This document shows, piece by piece, positions 40,124 through 49,117 of a DNA stretch of 64,000 nucleotides; position 1 is the stretch's first letter, and each line of letters begins with the position of its first letter. Below the pieces are notes generated by a model. That model worked only from the letters and a program-made list of their open reading frames with translations, had not been told where the DNA came from and searched no databases. The translations under genes and the position numbers were made by a program. The DNA is from Gammaproteobacteria bacterium (GTDB lineage Bacteria; Pseudomonadota; Gammaproteobacteria; Burkholderiales; Rhodocyclaceae). The DNA lies in the NCBI GenBank assembly GCA_018819515.1, contig JAHJPX010000007.1:558001-622000 (forward strand), given 5' to 3'.

Positions 40124-41826
40124 GAATGATGTTCCTGTGCCCGGCGCATGGTGCCGTCGGTGGCCGCGACGTCGCTGCCCCTGGAGATGGGCTGGTCGAG
40201 TTGCGACGGCGGCGTCAGCTTGAGCAGGTGGTAGAGGTTGGCAAGATTGCGGCGATACAGTTGGTCGAAGCTGGCGACAGCCTGGCTGGGGTTGTAGTCG
40301 CCGAACCACCAGAACCAGTCCGAGCTTTCGCAGATCGCCAGTTGGCGTTCCGCCATGGCTGACTCTTGCGGCGAAAGGCGTCCGCCGCCCAGCACCATGT
40401 CGTAGCTTTGCTTCGCGGCGCAGAGCAGATCCCAGGCGCGGTTCTTCTCCGCGTCGCCGATCCACGTGGACAAGGTGCCGTACACCCAGCTACCGGCCGT
40501 GATACCGCGCAACTGCGACGGTGCGGTACGGTTCGGCGTCGGCCGCGCCAGAATCTCGGCATAGGTCGTGGTGCGGATGCGCGGGTGCTTTTCGAGCAGG
40601 CCGTAGAGATCCTCGAAGAAAAAGTAGCCGTTGTACGGGTAGTGCTCCCAGGCGTTCTCGCCGTCGAGGATGATGCTGACCACAGGCTGCTCGCTGCGAC
40701 TGCTGTCGGCGAGGATGCCCTCGAGTTGGCCGATCAGGTGCTGCGCGGCGTCGCGGCCGTGCCACTTGGCGTACTCGAATCCGATCAGGTCCGAGAGCCG
40801 CTCGTCGCGGAAAAACAGCGTGATGCCCGGCGCGGACGCCAGCGCCCAGGGCCGGTATGCCGCCCGCCGCGGATTGCCGTCATCGCGCGTGATGCTGTTG
40901 TTCAGCACACCCTCGCCGCTGGCGAGCCAGGTGCAGCCGTGCGTGGCGAACTGCTGCACGACGCCGGTCGAAATCGCGCCCTCGGCCGGCCACATGCCCT
41001 GCGGCGCTTTGCCGAAACGCCGGGTGTGCGAGGCCTGTGCCGCCTCGATGTGCGCATCCAGGCGTTGCCGGCCGCCGGTGTAGGTCGAGGCCTGGGGCAG
41101 CGGCGCCTCGGGCTGGCTTTCGCGGGCGGACTGGAAGTCGAGCAGCAGCGGTGCCAGCGGATGCGTGTTCGGGGTTGCCGAGAGCTCGATCTGGCCGCGT
41201 TCCTGCAGGGCGCGGTAGCGCGGTACCAGATTGTTCAGGATGTCGCCGATCAGCCGTAGCAGCGCCAGCCGATCTTCCAGGCTGTAGCCCTCGCCCTTGC
41301 TCATCAGTTCGGCGACCAGCGGCTGGCGACGTCGTTCCGACTCGCCGGTCCAAGCCAGGTGATACCAGGTAACGAGATCGGCGAGATAATCTCCGGAGAG
41401 ATAGGCAAGTGCAGCTTCGCCGTCCGGTGCGAGCTGCTCGTAGAGGTCGTGCAGCCGCTTGTAGCGCGGGAACGGCGCCAGCATCGTGTGGTGGTTGCTG
41501 CGAAAACAGGCTTCCAGCAGCAGTTTGCGGTCGGCCGCCGGGATGTGGGTGAGGTCGGGCGTTGCCAGCAGGCGAAGCAGCGGCTCGCGGTACTGACCGG
41601 AGTCGACCTGATGACAGTAATCCTCGATCTGGTCAAGCAGTACCGGCACGAAATTGACCACAGCCTGGATCGCGGGATGTCGCTCCAGATGATCCGCCAT
41701 GTCGGTGTAGTCCTTGATGGCGTGCAGATACACCCAGGGTAAAACGTGCTCGCCGCTCGTGTGGTCGCGGTAGTCCGGCTGGTGCATGTGCCAGAGGAAA
41801 ACGAGATCGAGCCGCCGGTCGGGCAT
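40120..41826 (-). CDS. GH57 family alpha-amylase-like glycoside hydrolase
   Basis: 568 residues. It opens DLVFLWHMHQPDYRD (GH57 His-Met-His-Gln-Pro motif). It has QGMWPAEGAISTGVV with the probable catalytic Glu, SIILDGENAWEHYPYNG with the probable acid Asp, and SSDWFWWFGDYNPSQAV. The arrangement matches GH57 proteins annotated as alpha-amylase or glycogen-modifying enzymes in proteobacterial glycogen clusters. Residues 487-495 (ESAMAER) coincide with a near-consensus copy of the interspersed repeat. The stop overlaps the start of the second GH57 gene; the start follows glgC by 105 bases. Confidence 0.9.
   Translation of the reverse strand: MPDRRLDLVFLWHMHQPDYRDHTSGEHVLPWVYLHAIKDYTDMADHLERHPAIQAVVNFVPVLLDQIEDYCHQVDSGQYREPLLRLLATPDLTHIPAADRKLLLEACFRSNHHTMLAPFPRYKRLHDLYEQLAPDGEAALAYLSGDYLADLVTWYHLAWTGESERRRQPLVAELMSKGEGYSLEDRLALLRLIGDILNNLVPRYRALQERGQIELSATPNTHPLAPLLLDFQSARESQPEAPLPQASTYTGGRQRLDAHIEAAQASHTRRFGKAPQGMWPAEGAISTGVVQQFATHGCTWLASGEGVLNNSITRDDGNPRRAAYRPWALASAPGITLFFRDERLSDLIGFEYAKWHGRDAAQHLIGQLEGILADSSRSEQPVVSIILDGENAWEHYPYNGYFFFEDLYGLLEKHPRIRTTTYAEILARPTPNRTAPSQLRGITAGSWVYGTLSTWIGDAEKNRAWDLLCAAKQSYDMVLGGGRLSPQESAMAERQLAICESSDWFWWFGDYNPSQAVASFDQLYRRNLANLYHLLKLTPPSQLDQPISRGSDVAATDGTMRRAQEHHS
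40344..40367 (-). repeat. Interspersed repeat-like copy inside GH57 amylase gene
   Basis: On the coding strand: AGAGTCAGCCATGGCG, GA, ACGCC. It matches the core except in the two variable positions. Such a match is very unlikely by chance in 64 kb, but the encoded residues also fit a plausible GH57 helix. Confidence 0.6.
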
Positions 41827-41877
41827 CGTTTCAGGCCCTCGCCGGGCCGCCCCAAGAGGGCGCGGTTGCCAAATGAG

Positions 41878-41894
41878 GCCCCCCTGTGGGGGGC
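41878..41894. terminator. GC hairpin between glgC and GH57 amylase
   Basis: GCCCCCC-TGT-GGGGGGC, a perfect 7-base stem in the 105-base gap, with no T-run. The surrounding GAGG...CAGCGAG is a pattern I have seen repeated in other betaproteobacteria. It may attenuate transcription rather than end it. Confidence 0.4.
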
Positions 41895-41931
41895 AGCGAG
41901 CCGGGGTTGCAAGCGTGGGGGAACATACTGG

Positions 41932-43236
41932 TCAACGGATTTGATGGATGCGCTGACCGAGCATCTCGGGCGTGACCAGCGTGATGCCGCGGGCCGTGAC
42001 ATGGAAGCGCTTGGCGTCCGCGATCGGGTCGAAGCCGATCTTCATCCCGGCCGGAATCCGGCAGTGCTTGTCGACAACGACCCGGCGCAGTCGCGCGCCT
42101 TCGCCGATGTCGCACTTGGGCAGGATCACCGAATCCTCAACGACGGCAGTGCTGTGCACATGCACGCTCGAGAACAGCAGCGAGCGGCGTACTGCGGCGC
42201 CACTGATGACGTTGCCGCCGGAGACCAGTGAGTCGATCGCCATGCCGCGGCGGTCGTCGTCGTCGAAGACGAACTTGGCCGGCGGCAGCTGCTCCTGGTA
42301 GGTCCAGATCGGCCATTCCTGATCGTACATGTTTAGGTCGGGCGTGACCTTGGTGAGTTCAATGTTCGCTTCCCAGTAGGCGTCGATAGTACCGACGTCG
42401 CGCCAGTAAGGAACTCCCGACAAGGTCACCCCGACGCAACTGTCGGCGAAGTTGTGTGCGTGGCAACGATAATTGGCGAGGCAGCGGGGGATGATGTCCT
42501 TGCCGAAGTCGTGTGAAGACTTGGCGTTATCAGCGTCGCGGATCAGTTGTTCATAAAGAAATGCGGCATTGAAGACGTACACCCCCATGCTGGCCAGCGC
42601 CCGGTCCGGCCGGCCGGGCATGGACGGCGGATTTTTCGGTTTTTCAAGGAAACTGCTGACGCGATGTTCGTCGTCGACGTCCACTATTCCGAAAGCGGAA
42701 GCTTCTTCGAGCGGTACGTCCATGCACGCGAGGGTCATGTCCGCCTGCGACTGCACGTGCTGTGCCAGCATGCGGCCATAGTCCATTTTGTAGATGTGGT
42801 CGCCGGACAGGACGAGGATGTACTTGGGGTTGCGCCGCCGAATCAGGTCGAGGTTCTGGAACACGGCGTCGGCCGTGCCCTGATACCAGTTTTCCGTTAT
42901 TTGCTGCTGTGCCGGCAGCAGGTCGATGAACTCGTCAAAGCGGCCATCGAGGAAGCTCCAGCCCCGTTGCAGGTGCATGATCAGGCTCTGCGCCTTGTAC
43001 TGCGTGGCGACGCCGATGCGACGGATGCCCGAGTTCACGCAGTTCGATAGCGTGAAATCGATGATGCGGAATTTGCCGCCGAAGGGCACGGCCGGCTTGG
43101 AACGCCAGTCGGTGAGCTGCATCAGGCGGCTGCCGCGACCGCCGGCGAGGATCATGGCGAAAGTGTCGCGCGTCAATTGGCTGACGAAACGGCCGTGGCT
43201 TTCCTGTGCATCGCTCGATATCAGTTCGTGCTGCAT
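41932..43236 (-). CDS. glgC: Glucose-1-phosphate adenylyltransferase
   Basis: A 434-residue ADP-glucose pyrophosphorylase, the committed step of glycogen synthesis. It has the nucleotidyltransferase signature MILAGGRGSRLMQLTDWRSK and PAVPFGGKFRIIDF, QGTADAVFQNLD, VLSGDHIYKMDY, FLEKPKNPP and VPYWRDVGTIDAYWEAN. The C-terminal left-handed beta-helix repeats (VISGAAVRRSLLFSSVHVHS) are also present. ATG 43236 follows a strong GAGGAGGATA site. Only 37 bases separate it from the divergent glgB start. It is probably the first gene of the long minus-strand glycogen operon. Confidence 0.97.
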   Translation of the reverse strand: MQHELISSDAQESHGRFVSQLTRDTFAMILAGGRGSRLMQLTDWRSKPAVPFGGKFRIIDFTLSNCVNSGIRRIGVATQYKAQSLIMHLQRGWSFLDGRFDEFIDLLPAQQQITENWYQGTADAVFQNLDLIRRRNPKYILVLSGDHIYKMDYGRMLAQHVQSQADMTLACMDVPLEEASAFGIVDVDDEHRVSSFLEKPKNPPSMPGRPDRALASMGVYVFNAAFLYEQLIRDADNAKSSHDFGKDIIPRCLANYRCHAHNFADSCVGVTLSGVPYWRDVGTIDAYWEANIELTKVTPDLNMYDQEWPIWTYQEQLPPAKFVFDDDDRRGMAIDSLVSGGNVISGAAVRRSLLFSSVHVHSTAVVEDSVILPKCDIGEGARLRRVVVDKHCRIPAGMKIGFDPIADAKRFHVTARGITLVTPEMLGQRIHQIR

Positions 43237-43273
43237 GTGGGGTATCCTCCTCACCAAACTCTAATTATGGCTA

Positions 43274-45448
43274 ATGACCGCAATAATGCCCGACAAAACA
43301 TTCAATGCGCTTATTGATGGACGCGAGCACGACCCGTTCCGCGTCCTTGGTGCCCATCGCGACGGCGAAGCCTGGCGGCTGAGCGTATACCGCCCTCATG
43401 CCAGTACGGTTTTCATGGAAGCCGCTGAAGGCTGGCAGCCTCTCTTGCGCAAGGGACGTACGGACGTGTTTCAGTTGCGGCTTGCCGCGCCCTTGCCGGC
43501 CGCGTATCGCCTCAAAGTCGTCGAGGAGGGCGTGGAGCGGGTTTTCCGCGACCCTTATGCCTTTCCTCCTGGCGACGCCAGCCATGACCTTTACCTCTTC
43601 AACCAGGGTGTCAACTCGCAGGCCTACAACCTGCTCGGCGCGCAGATGCAGACGCGCGAAGGCGTCGCGGGCACTCGCTTTCGCGTCTGGGCGCCCAGTG
43701 CGGAACGTGTTTCGGTGGTTGGCGATTTCAACCGCTGGGACGGCCGTACGCATCCGATGTGCTCCCTCGGTGCTTCGGGCGTGTGGGAGCTGTTCATCCC
43801 CGATTTGCCTGCGGGCAGTCTCTACAAGTTCGAGATTCGCAACCGCCACACCAAGGCGGTGATCGTCAAGGCCGACCCGTACGGGCGCGCCTTCGAGAAG
43901 CGGCCGGCGACGGCGGCGCTGACACCAGCCGCCTCGGGCCACGCCTGGACCGATGCCGACTGGCTGGAGCACCGCGGCAAATGCGACTGGCTGCATGCGC
44001 CAATGTCGATATACGAAATGCACGTCGGTTCGTGGATGCGCCATCCCGACAACCGTTTCTACACCTATCGCGAGCTGGCGGCGCGGCTGCCCGCTTACCT
44101 TGTCGACATGGGGTACACCCACGTCGAATTCCTGCCGCTGATGGAGCATCCACTCGATGAATCGTGGGGCTACCAATGCACCGGCTTTTTTGCGCCGACC
44201 TCGCGGTTCGGCAGCCCCGACGACCTCAAAGCGCTGATTGACGCGCTGCATGGCGCCAAGATCGGCGTGTTGCTCGACTGGGTGCCCGGCCACTTTCCGG
44301 CCGACGCCTGGGCGCTCGCCCATTTCGACGGCAGCGCCCTGTATGAACATGAGGATCCGCGACTCGGCAAGCATCAGGACTGGGGCACGCATATCTTCAA
44401 CTACGGTCGCAACGAGGTGCGGTCCTTCCTCCTCTCGTCGGCACACTGGTGGTTGAACGAATTCCACATTGACGGCCTGCGGGTCGACGCGGTGGCCTCG
44501 ATGCTCTATCTCGACTATTCGCGCAAGGCAGGCGAATGGCTGCCCAACAAGTTCGGTGGCCGCGAGAACCTGGAAGCCATCGAATTCCTGCGCGCATTGA
44601 ACGAAATGGTGCATCGGGACTTCCCGGGCGCGCTGACCATGGCGGAGGAATCGACCGCTTGGCCGATGGTGTCGCGCCCGGTCTATCTCGGCGGCCTCGG
44701 TTTCTCCATGAAATGGAACATGGGCTGGATGAACGACACGCTCGACTACATGGCCAAGGATCCCATCCATCGCCGTTTCCACCATGAGCGCCTTACTTTC
44801 GGGCAGCTTTACGCCTACTCGGAGAACTTCGTCCTGCCGCTTTCCCACGACGAAGTGGTGCATGGCAAGGGCTCGCTGCTCGGCAAGATGCCCGGCGACG
44901 AGTGGCAGCGCTTCGCCAATCTGCGCGCGCTGTTTACCTATCTGATGACGGCGCCGGGAAAGAAGCTTTTGTTCATGGGCGGCGAACTCGCGCAGGGGCA
45001 CGAATGGCGCGATGGCGAAGAACTGCCCTGGCATTTGCTGCAGTGGCCGCCGCATCAGGGCATGCGGCGCTTGGTGCGCGATCTCAATCATCTATATGTC
45101 GGGACGCCTGCCTTGCACGACCAGGATTTCATGGTCGAGGGTTTCTCCTGGATCGACTGCCACGACGCCGACCAGTCGGTGATCAGTTGGTTGCGCTGGG
45201 CACGCGACGGCAGCTTCGCCATCGTGATTCTCAATCTGACGCCGCTGCCGCGCCGTGGCTATCGCATCGGCGTTCCGCACGCCGGCGAATATCGCGAGTG
45301 CTTCAACAGCGATTCACGCCACTATGGCGGCAGCGATCTTGGCAACGATGGCGTACTGGTTGCGAGCGACCAGAGCTGGATGGGGCGGCCGGCGTCGCTG
45401 GTGCTGACGCTGCCGCCGCTTGCCGGTCTGGTGCTGGTCAGCGGTTGA
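43274..45448 (+). CDS. glgB: 1,4-alpha-glucan branching enzyme
   Basis: A 724-residue GH13 enzyme that makes alpha-1,6 branches. Two N-terminal beta-sandwich modules (FNALIDGREHDPFRVLGAHR, then CBM48 at FRVWAPSAERVSVVGDFNRW) precede the barrel. The barrel contains LPLMEHPLDESWGYQCTGFF, GLRVDAVASMLYLDY with nucleophile Asp, and LTMAEESTAWP with acid Glu. It continues with LPLSHDEVVHGKGSLLGKMP. A second ATG at 43286 is possible. It is divergent from glgC and ends in a short overlap with the convergent DUF2934 gene. Confidence 0.97.
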   Translation: MTAIMPDKTFNALIDGREHDPFRVLGAHRDGEAWRLSVYRPHASTVFMEAAEGWQPLLRKGRTDVFQLRLAAPLPAAYRLKVVEEGVERVFRDPYAFPPGDASHDLYLFNQGVNSQAYNLLGAQMQTREGVAGTRFRVWAPSAERVSVVGDFNRWDGRTHPMCSLGASGVWELFIPDLPAGSLYKFEIRNRHTKAVIVKADPYGRAFEKRPATAALTPAASGHAWTDADWLEHRGKCDWLHAPMSIYEMHVGSWMRHPDNRFYTYRELAARLPAYLVDMGYTHVEFLPLMEHPLDESWGYQCTGFFAPTSRFGSPDDLKALIDALHGAKIGVLLDWVPGHFPADAWALAHFDGSALYEHEDPRLGKHQDWGTHIFNYGRNEVRSFLLSSAHWWLNEFHIDGLRVDAVASMLYLDYSRKAGEWLPNKFGGRENLEAIEFLRALNEMVHRDFPGALTMAEESTAWPMVSRPVYLGGLGFSMKWNMGWMNDTLDYMAKDPIHRRFHHERLTFGQLYAYSENFVLPLSHDEVVHGKGSLLGKMPGDEWQRFANLRALFTYLMTAPGKKLLFMGGELAQGHEWRDGEELPWHLLQWPPHQGMRRLVRDLNHLYVGTPALHDQDFMVEGFSWIDCHDADQSVISWLRWARDGSFAIVILNLTPLPRRGYRIGVPHAGEYRECFNSDSRHYGGSDLGNDGVLVASDQSWMGRPASLVLTLPPLAGLVLVSG

Positions 45449-45779
45449 GCTTGCCCTCGGACAGCAGACGGTCGATTTCGACTTCCGCAGCTGCCCAGTC
45501 GTCGGCCTCGTTGCCGCCGATGAAGCCGCGCCGCTCGGCGATGTAATAGGCTGCGACTTCGATGTAGTTGCGGCGCTGTTCGGGTTCGACGTGGTTGGAT
45601 CTGGATGCAGTCGTGCGCGGTTTTCTCGCCGCAATCGTCCGATTTGACGTTGCTGTCGCGGCCGACTTCTTTTTGGCTGCGGGCTTCGCGACTGCTCTGG
45701 TTTTGGAACTGCTGGTTGCAGGGGCGGCTTTTACCGTCTTCTTTTTGGTCGGGGAACTGACACTGGCCGTGGTTGCCAT
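45438..45779 (-). CDS. DUF2934 domain protein
   Basis: 113 residues. The first two thirds are Ala/Lys/Thr/Ser-rich low-complexity sequence (KKKTVKAAPATSSSKTR) likely to be disordered and basic. The C-terminal 45 residues form the DUF2934 module: RRNYIEVAAYYIAERRGF, then GGNEADDWAAAEVEIDRLL. This small helical domain is often found near glycogen genes (glgB, treZ and others) in proteobacteria, and its function is unknown. It is convergent with glgB, overlapping its stop by 11 bases. Confidence 0.85.
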   Translation of the reverse strand: MATTASVSSPTKKKTVKAAPATSSSKTRAVAKPAAKKKSAATATSNRTIAARKPRTTASRSNHVEPEQRRNYIEVAAYYIAERRGFIGGNEADDWAAAEVEIDRLLSEGKLNR

Positions 45780-45871
45780 CGCTATCTCCTGAGCATCTAC
45801 CGTCTAATAATTATCGTCTTTTCTTATTGCGGGAGTATTGCCGAGAGTGCATGCCAATGTCAAGTGTGGGG

Positions 45872-46792
45872 TTATGCGAGACAGGCGGCGCCACGCAGGC
45901 CGAGCGACGGGTCGGTGACCACCAAAATCGGAATTTGCCGCACCAGATGGGCGTGTTCAGCTTTGGCGCCGAAAGCGGGCAGAAATGGGCTTGCGGGAAG
46001 TATGGGTAACAGTTTTGCGGCGATGCCGCCCGCGAGATAAACGCCGCCGCGTGCCAGCACAGCCATGGCCATGTCGCCGGCAAATGCGCCGTAGGCAGAC
46101 AGAAATATGTCGAGCGTGTCGAGCGCGGCCTGATCGGCATCGACCATGGCGCGGTGGGCGATTTCCGCCGAATCGAGACTCTCGCCGGTCAGCACGCGGT
46201 GGATCGCCGTCAGGCCCGGCCCTGAAATCACGCGTTCCGCGGTGACGCGGCCGTGTTCCGCGCGCAACGCATGCAGGATGCGGTCCTGGTCGGCGTCCTG
46301 CGGCGCAAAACCGGCGTGTCCGCCTTCGCCTGGTAATACCCGCCAGCCACCCTTGTCGGCGACCAGAGTCGCCATGCCCAGGCCGGTACCGGCGCCGATT
46401 ACCAGCTTGGGTGCGTCGGCGAGCGGCTCGCCTTCCTGTAGCGGCACCAGGGTCTCGGCTGGCGCGACCGTGACGCCCATTGCCGCGGCGGCGAAGTCGT
46501 TGGCGAGCGTCAGCCGGCCGATGCCGAAACGCCGTTCCAGCGCATCCGCGTCGATCGTCCACGGCAGGTTGGTGAAGTTGGCGCTGCGTCCGGTATCGTC
46601 GATCGGGCCGGCGACGGCGAGGCAGCCGGCGGTGATCGTCGCCCCGGTTTCGGCGACGAAGGCAGCCAGCACCGACGGGAAATCAGAAAAGTCAGCCGTG
46701 GCGACACGCCACTCGGAGACGGGATCGGTGGTGCCGGGCTCAGCCAGCGCCAGGCGCGCATTGGTGCCGCCGATGTCGCCGAGCAGGATCAT
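45872..46792 (-). CDS. glk: Glucokinase
   Basis: A 306-residue ROK-independent (E. coli Glk-type) glucokinase. It has the phosphate-1 motif LLGDIGGTNARLALA, GCLAVAGPIDD, LTLANDFAAAAMGV (catalytic Asp), VIGAGTGLGMATLV, GEGGHAGFAPQDADQ and GGVYLAGGIAAKLLP. Residues 28-36 (RVATADFS) are encoded by a repeat copy. Compared from memory with E. coli Glk, the segment adds at most about two residues. The start is 3 bases after the thyA stop, so it is probably in a thyA-glk transcript. It returns free glucose from glucan degradation to metabolism. Confidence 0.95.
   Translation of the reverse strand: MILLGDIGGTNARLALAEPGTTDPVSEWRVATADFSDFPSVLAAFVAETGATITAGCLAVAGPIDDTGRSANFTNLPWTIDADALERRFGIGRLTLANDFAAAAMGVTVAPAETLVPLQEGEPLADAPKLVIGAGTGLGMATLVADKGGWRVLPGEGGHAGFAPQDADQDRILHALRAEHGRVTAERVISGPGLTAIHRVLTGESLDSAEIAHRAMVDADQAALDTLDIFLSAYGAFAGDMAMAVLARGGVYLAGGIAAKLLPILPASPFLPAFGAKAEHAHLVRQIPILVVTDPSLGLRGAACLA
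46687..46710 (+). repeat. Interspersed repeat, short form, inside glk (antisense)
   Basis: AAAAGT, CAGCCGTGGCG, AC, ACGCC: perfect. It is read from the glk strand as WRVATADFS, a different frame from that in folA and the GH57 gene. Confidence 0.92.
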
Positions 46793-46794
46793 GG

Positions 46795-47589
46795 CTACAC
46801 CGCTACCGGCGCTGCGATGTGGGGATGCGGATCGTAGCCTTCCAGCGTGAAATCCTCGAAGCGGAAGGCGAAGATGTCTTTCACCTCCGGGTTGAGGCGC
46901 ATGGTCGGCAACGGCCGCGGCTCGCGTTTCAGTTGTTCGTTCGCCTGTTCCAGATGGTTGCTGTACAAATGCGCGTCGCCGAAGGTGTGCACGAAGTCGC
47001 CCGGCCGGTAACCGCAGACCTGCGCCACCATCATCGTCAGCAGTGCGTAGGAGGCAATGTTGAAAGGCACGCCGAGGAAGATGTCGGCGCTGCGCTGGTA
47101 GAGCTGGCAACTGAGCCTGCCGTCGGCGACGTAGAACTGGAACAGCGTATGGCAGGGCGGCAGCTTCATCTTAGGCACGTCGGCCGGGTTCCAGGCCGAA
47201 ACGATGTGCCGCCGGGAATCCGGATTGTTCTTCAGGCCCTCAATGAGTTCGACGATCTGGTCTACCTCACCTCCGCCGGGCTTTGGCCAATGTCGCCACT
47301 GGTGGCCGTAAACCGGGCCGAGGTCGCCGTTTTCGTCGGCCCATTCATCCCAGATCGAAACCTTGTTCTCCTTGAGCCAGCCGATGTTGGTGTCGCCGCG
47401 CAGGAACCAGAGCAGCTCGATAAAGATGGAGCGCAGGTGCAGCTTCTTTGTCGTGAGCACCGGGAAGCCCTGTGCCAGATCGAAGCGCATCTGCCAGCCG
47501 AACACCGAGCGCGTGCCGGTGCCGGTACGGTCGGCTTTGACGTGCCCGTGGTCGAGCACGTGGCGCATGAGGTCAAGGTACTGTTGCAT
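46795..47589 (-). CDS. thyA: Thymidylate synthase
   Basis: A 264-residue enzyme that makes dTMP from dUMP using methylene-tetrahydrofolate. Motifs are DRTGTGTRSVFGWQMRFDL, LLWFLRGDTNIGWLKENKV, the catalytic Cys in MKLPPCHTLFQFYVADGRL, QRSADIFLGVPFNIASYALL and HTFGDAHLYSNHLEQ. The length equals E. coli ThyA. Its dihydrofolate product is recycled by folA, encoded about 14 kb away. It is divergent from the M17 aminopeptidase gene. Confidence 0.98.
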   Translation of the reverse strand: MQQYLDLMRHVLDHGHVKADRTGTGTRSVFGWQMRFDLAQGFPVLTTKKLHLRSIFIELLWFLRGDTNIGWLKENKVSIWDEWADENGDLGPVYGHQWRHWPKPGGGEVDQIVELIEGLKNNPDSRRHIVSAWNPADVPKMKLPPCHTLFQFYVADGRLSCQLYQRSADIFLGVPFNIASYALLTMMVAQVCGYRPGDFVHTFGDAHLYSNHLEQANEQLKREPRPLPTMRLNPEVKDIFAFRFEDFTLEGYDPHPHIAAPVAV

Positions 47590-47602
47590 GGAATCGCATG
47601 TC

Positions 47603-47608
47603 TATAAT
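47603..47608 (+). promoter_or_regulatory. Consensus -10 box for the aminopeptidase gene
   Basis: TATAAT, a perfect -10, lies 27 bases before the GTG start in the 46-base gap between divergent thyA and the peptidase gene. The -35 region (around 47580-47585) is poor. Confidence 0.4.
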
Positions 47609-47635
47609 CGTCCGGTCATTCTAAAGGATCGCACC

Positions 47636-49069
47636 GTGTCCCTCGCCAAGCTGTTTGTTCGCCCCGACTCGTCCGCTACGCACCTGTTGTTCGTGCTGCC
47701 CGTGGCCAAGACCCTGCCCGCCGACCTGCCCGAGCGGGCGCGTTGGCAGACCGTGCTCAAGCGCCGCGACCTCAAGGTCGAGGAGCTCGCCAAATCTCCC
47801 ATCGCCATTGATCTCGAAGACGGCTGCCGCGCCGCCTGTGTGATGGTCAACGAATCGAAGCCGCGCTTCGCGCGCCTGACCGCGTTGCGCAAGGCGGCGA
47901 TGCTGCTGCTCGATGAAAGCCCGGCCGAGATCGCCATTGTCCCGGTCGATGCTTCGGACGACGCGGTACGCGATGCTGCCTACGTGACGCTGATCAACGC
48001 TTCGCCGTTGCCGGCGAAGAAGAAGAAGCCCGCCAAGCCCCTCAAGACGCTGGCTGTCCTGACGCCACACGTCGAGGATGCCGACCTCAGGCCGGTGGTC
48101 GCGCTGGCCGAAGCGAACGTGCTGGCACGCGAACTGACCGCGCTGCCGCCCAACGAACTGACGCCGGCCGCCTACCGCAAGCGCATCCGCGAGATGGCGA
48201 AAGCGAAAGGCTGGGGCATAGAGGAATTCGATTTCCGCAAGTTGAAGAAGATGGGCGCCGGCGCCTTCTGCGCCGTGGCGCAGGGTTCGGGCCACGAAGA
48301 CGCTGCCATCGTGCACCTCAAGTACCGGCCGCGCGGCGCCAAACGGACCGTGGCGCTGGTCGGCAAGGGCATCTGCTTCGACACTGGCGGCCACAACCTG
48401 AAGCCGGCGCGCTACATGGCCGGTATGCACGAGGACATGAACGGTTCGGCGGTGGCGCTGGGCATTCTTCACGCGGCGCACGCCATGAAGTTGCCGGTGG
48501 CGCTCGACGTCTGGCTGGCCATCGCCCACAACCATCTTTCGTCCGCGGCCTACGTCCAGGGCGATGTCGTCACCGCGCTCGACGGCACCACGATCGAGGT
48601 CGTGCATACCGACGCCGAAGGCCGCATGGTGCTGGCCGACACGCTGGCGCTGGCGGCGAAGGCCAGGCCAGACCTCACCATCGACTTTGCGACGCTGACC
48701 GGCAGCATGGTTTCGGCGCTCGGTACACGCTACTCGGGAGTGTTCGCCTCGGACAGCGATTTGGCGCACGCAGCCGTGCGCGCCGGCAAGGAGTCGGGCG
48801 AACGCATCTGCGTATTCCCGATGGACGAGGACTACGAGACGGCGCTCGATTCCAAGGTCGCCGACATCAAGCAGTGCACCCTGGCAGGCGAGGCCGACCA
48901 CATCCTGGCGGCGCGTTTCCTCGGCCGTTTCATCGGCAAGCGGCCGTGGCTGCATGTCGACCTTTCCGCCGCGAGCTGCGAGGGCGGCCTGGGCGCTTCG
49001 GCTACCGACCAGACCGGTTTCGGCGTCGCATGGGGGCTGACATTGCTTGCTGCGCGCGACAGGGAATGA
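47636..49069 (+). CDS. M17 leucyl aminopeptidase family protein
   Basis: A 477-residue zinc/manganese aminopeptidase. The catalytic half has VGKGICFDTGGHNLKPARYM (metal-binding Lys and Asp), MHEDMNGSAVALGILHAA and VVHTDAEGRMVLADTLALA with metal Asp and Glu and the conserved Arg. It resembles PepA-like proteins, with an N-terminal domain differing from E. coli PepA. The frame starts with GTG 47636 after AAAGGA. It removes N-terminal residues from peptides in the cytoplasm. It is followed by a PilZ-like gene 48 bases later. Confidence 0.93.
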   Translation: MSLAKLFVRPDSSATHLLFVLPVAKTLPADLPERARWQTVLKRRDLKVEELAKSPIAIDLEDGCRAACVMVNESKPRFARLTALRKAAMLLLDESPAEIAIVPVDASDDAVRDAAYVTLINASPLPAKKKKPAKPLKTLAVLTPHVEDADLRPVVALAEANVLARELTALPPNELTPAAYRKRIREMAKAKGWGIEEFDFRKLKKMGAGAFCAVAQGSGHEDAAIVHLKYRPRGAKRTVALVGKGICFDTGGHNLKPARYMAGMHEDMNGSAVALGILHAAHAMKLPVALDVWLAIAHNHLSSAAYVQGDVVTALDGTTIEVVHTDAEGRMVLADTLALAAKARPDLTIDFATLTGSMVSALGTRYSGVFASDSDLAHAAVRAGKESGERICVFPMDEDYETALDSKVADIKQCTLAGEADHILAARFLGRFIGKRPWLHVDLSAASCEGGLGASATDQTGFGVAWGLTLLAARDRE

Positions 49070-49117
49070 GACCATACCGTCCATAGTGTTTCGGTTTCCG
49101 GGGAACGTGACTGCATC

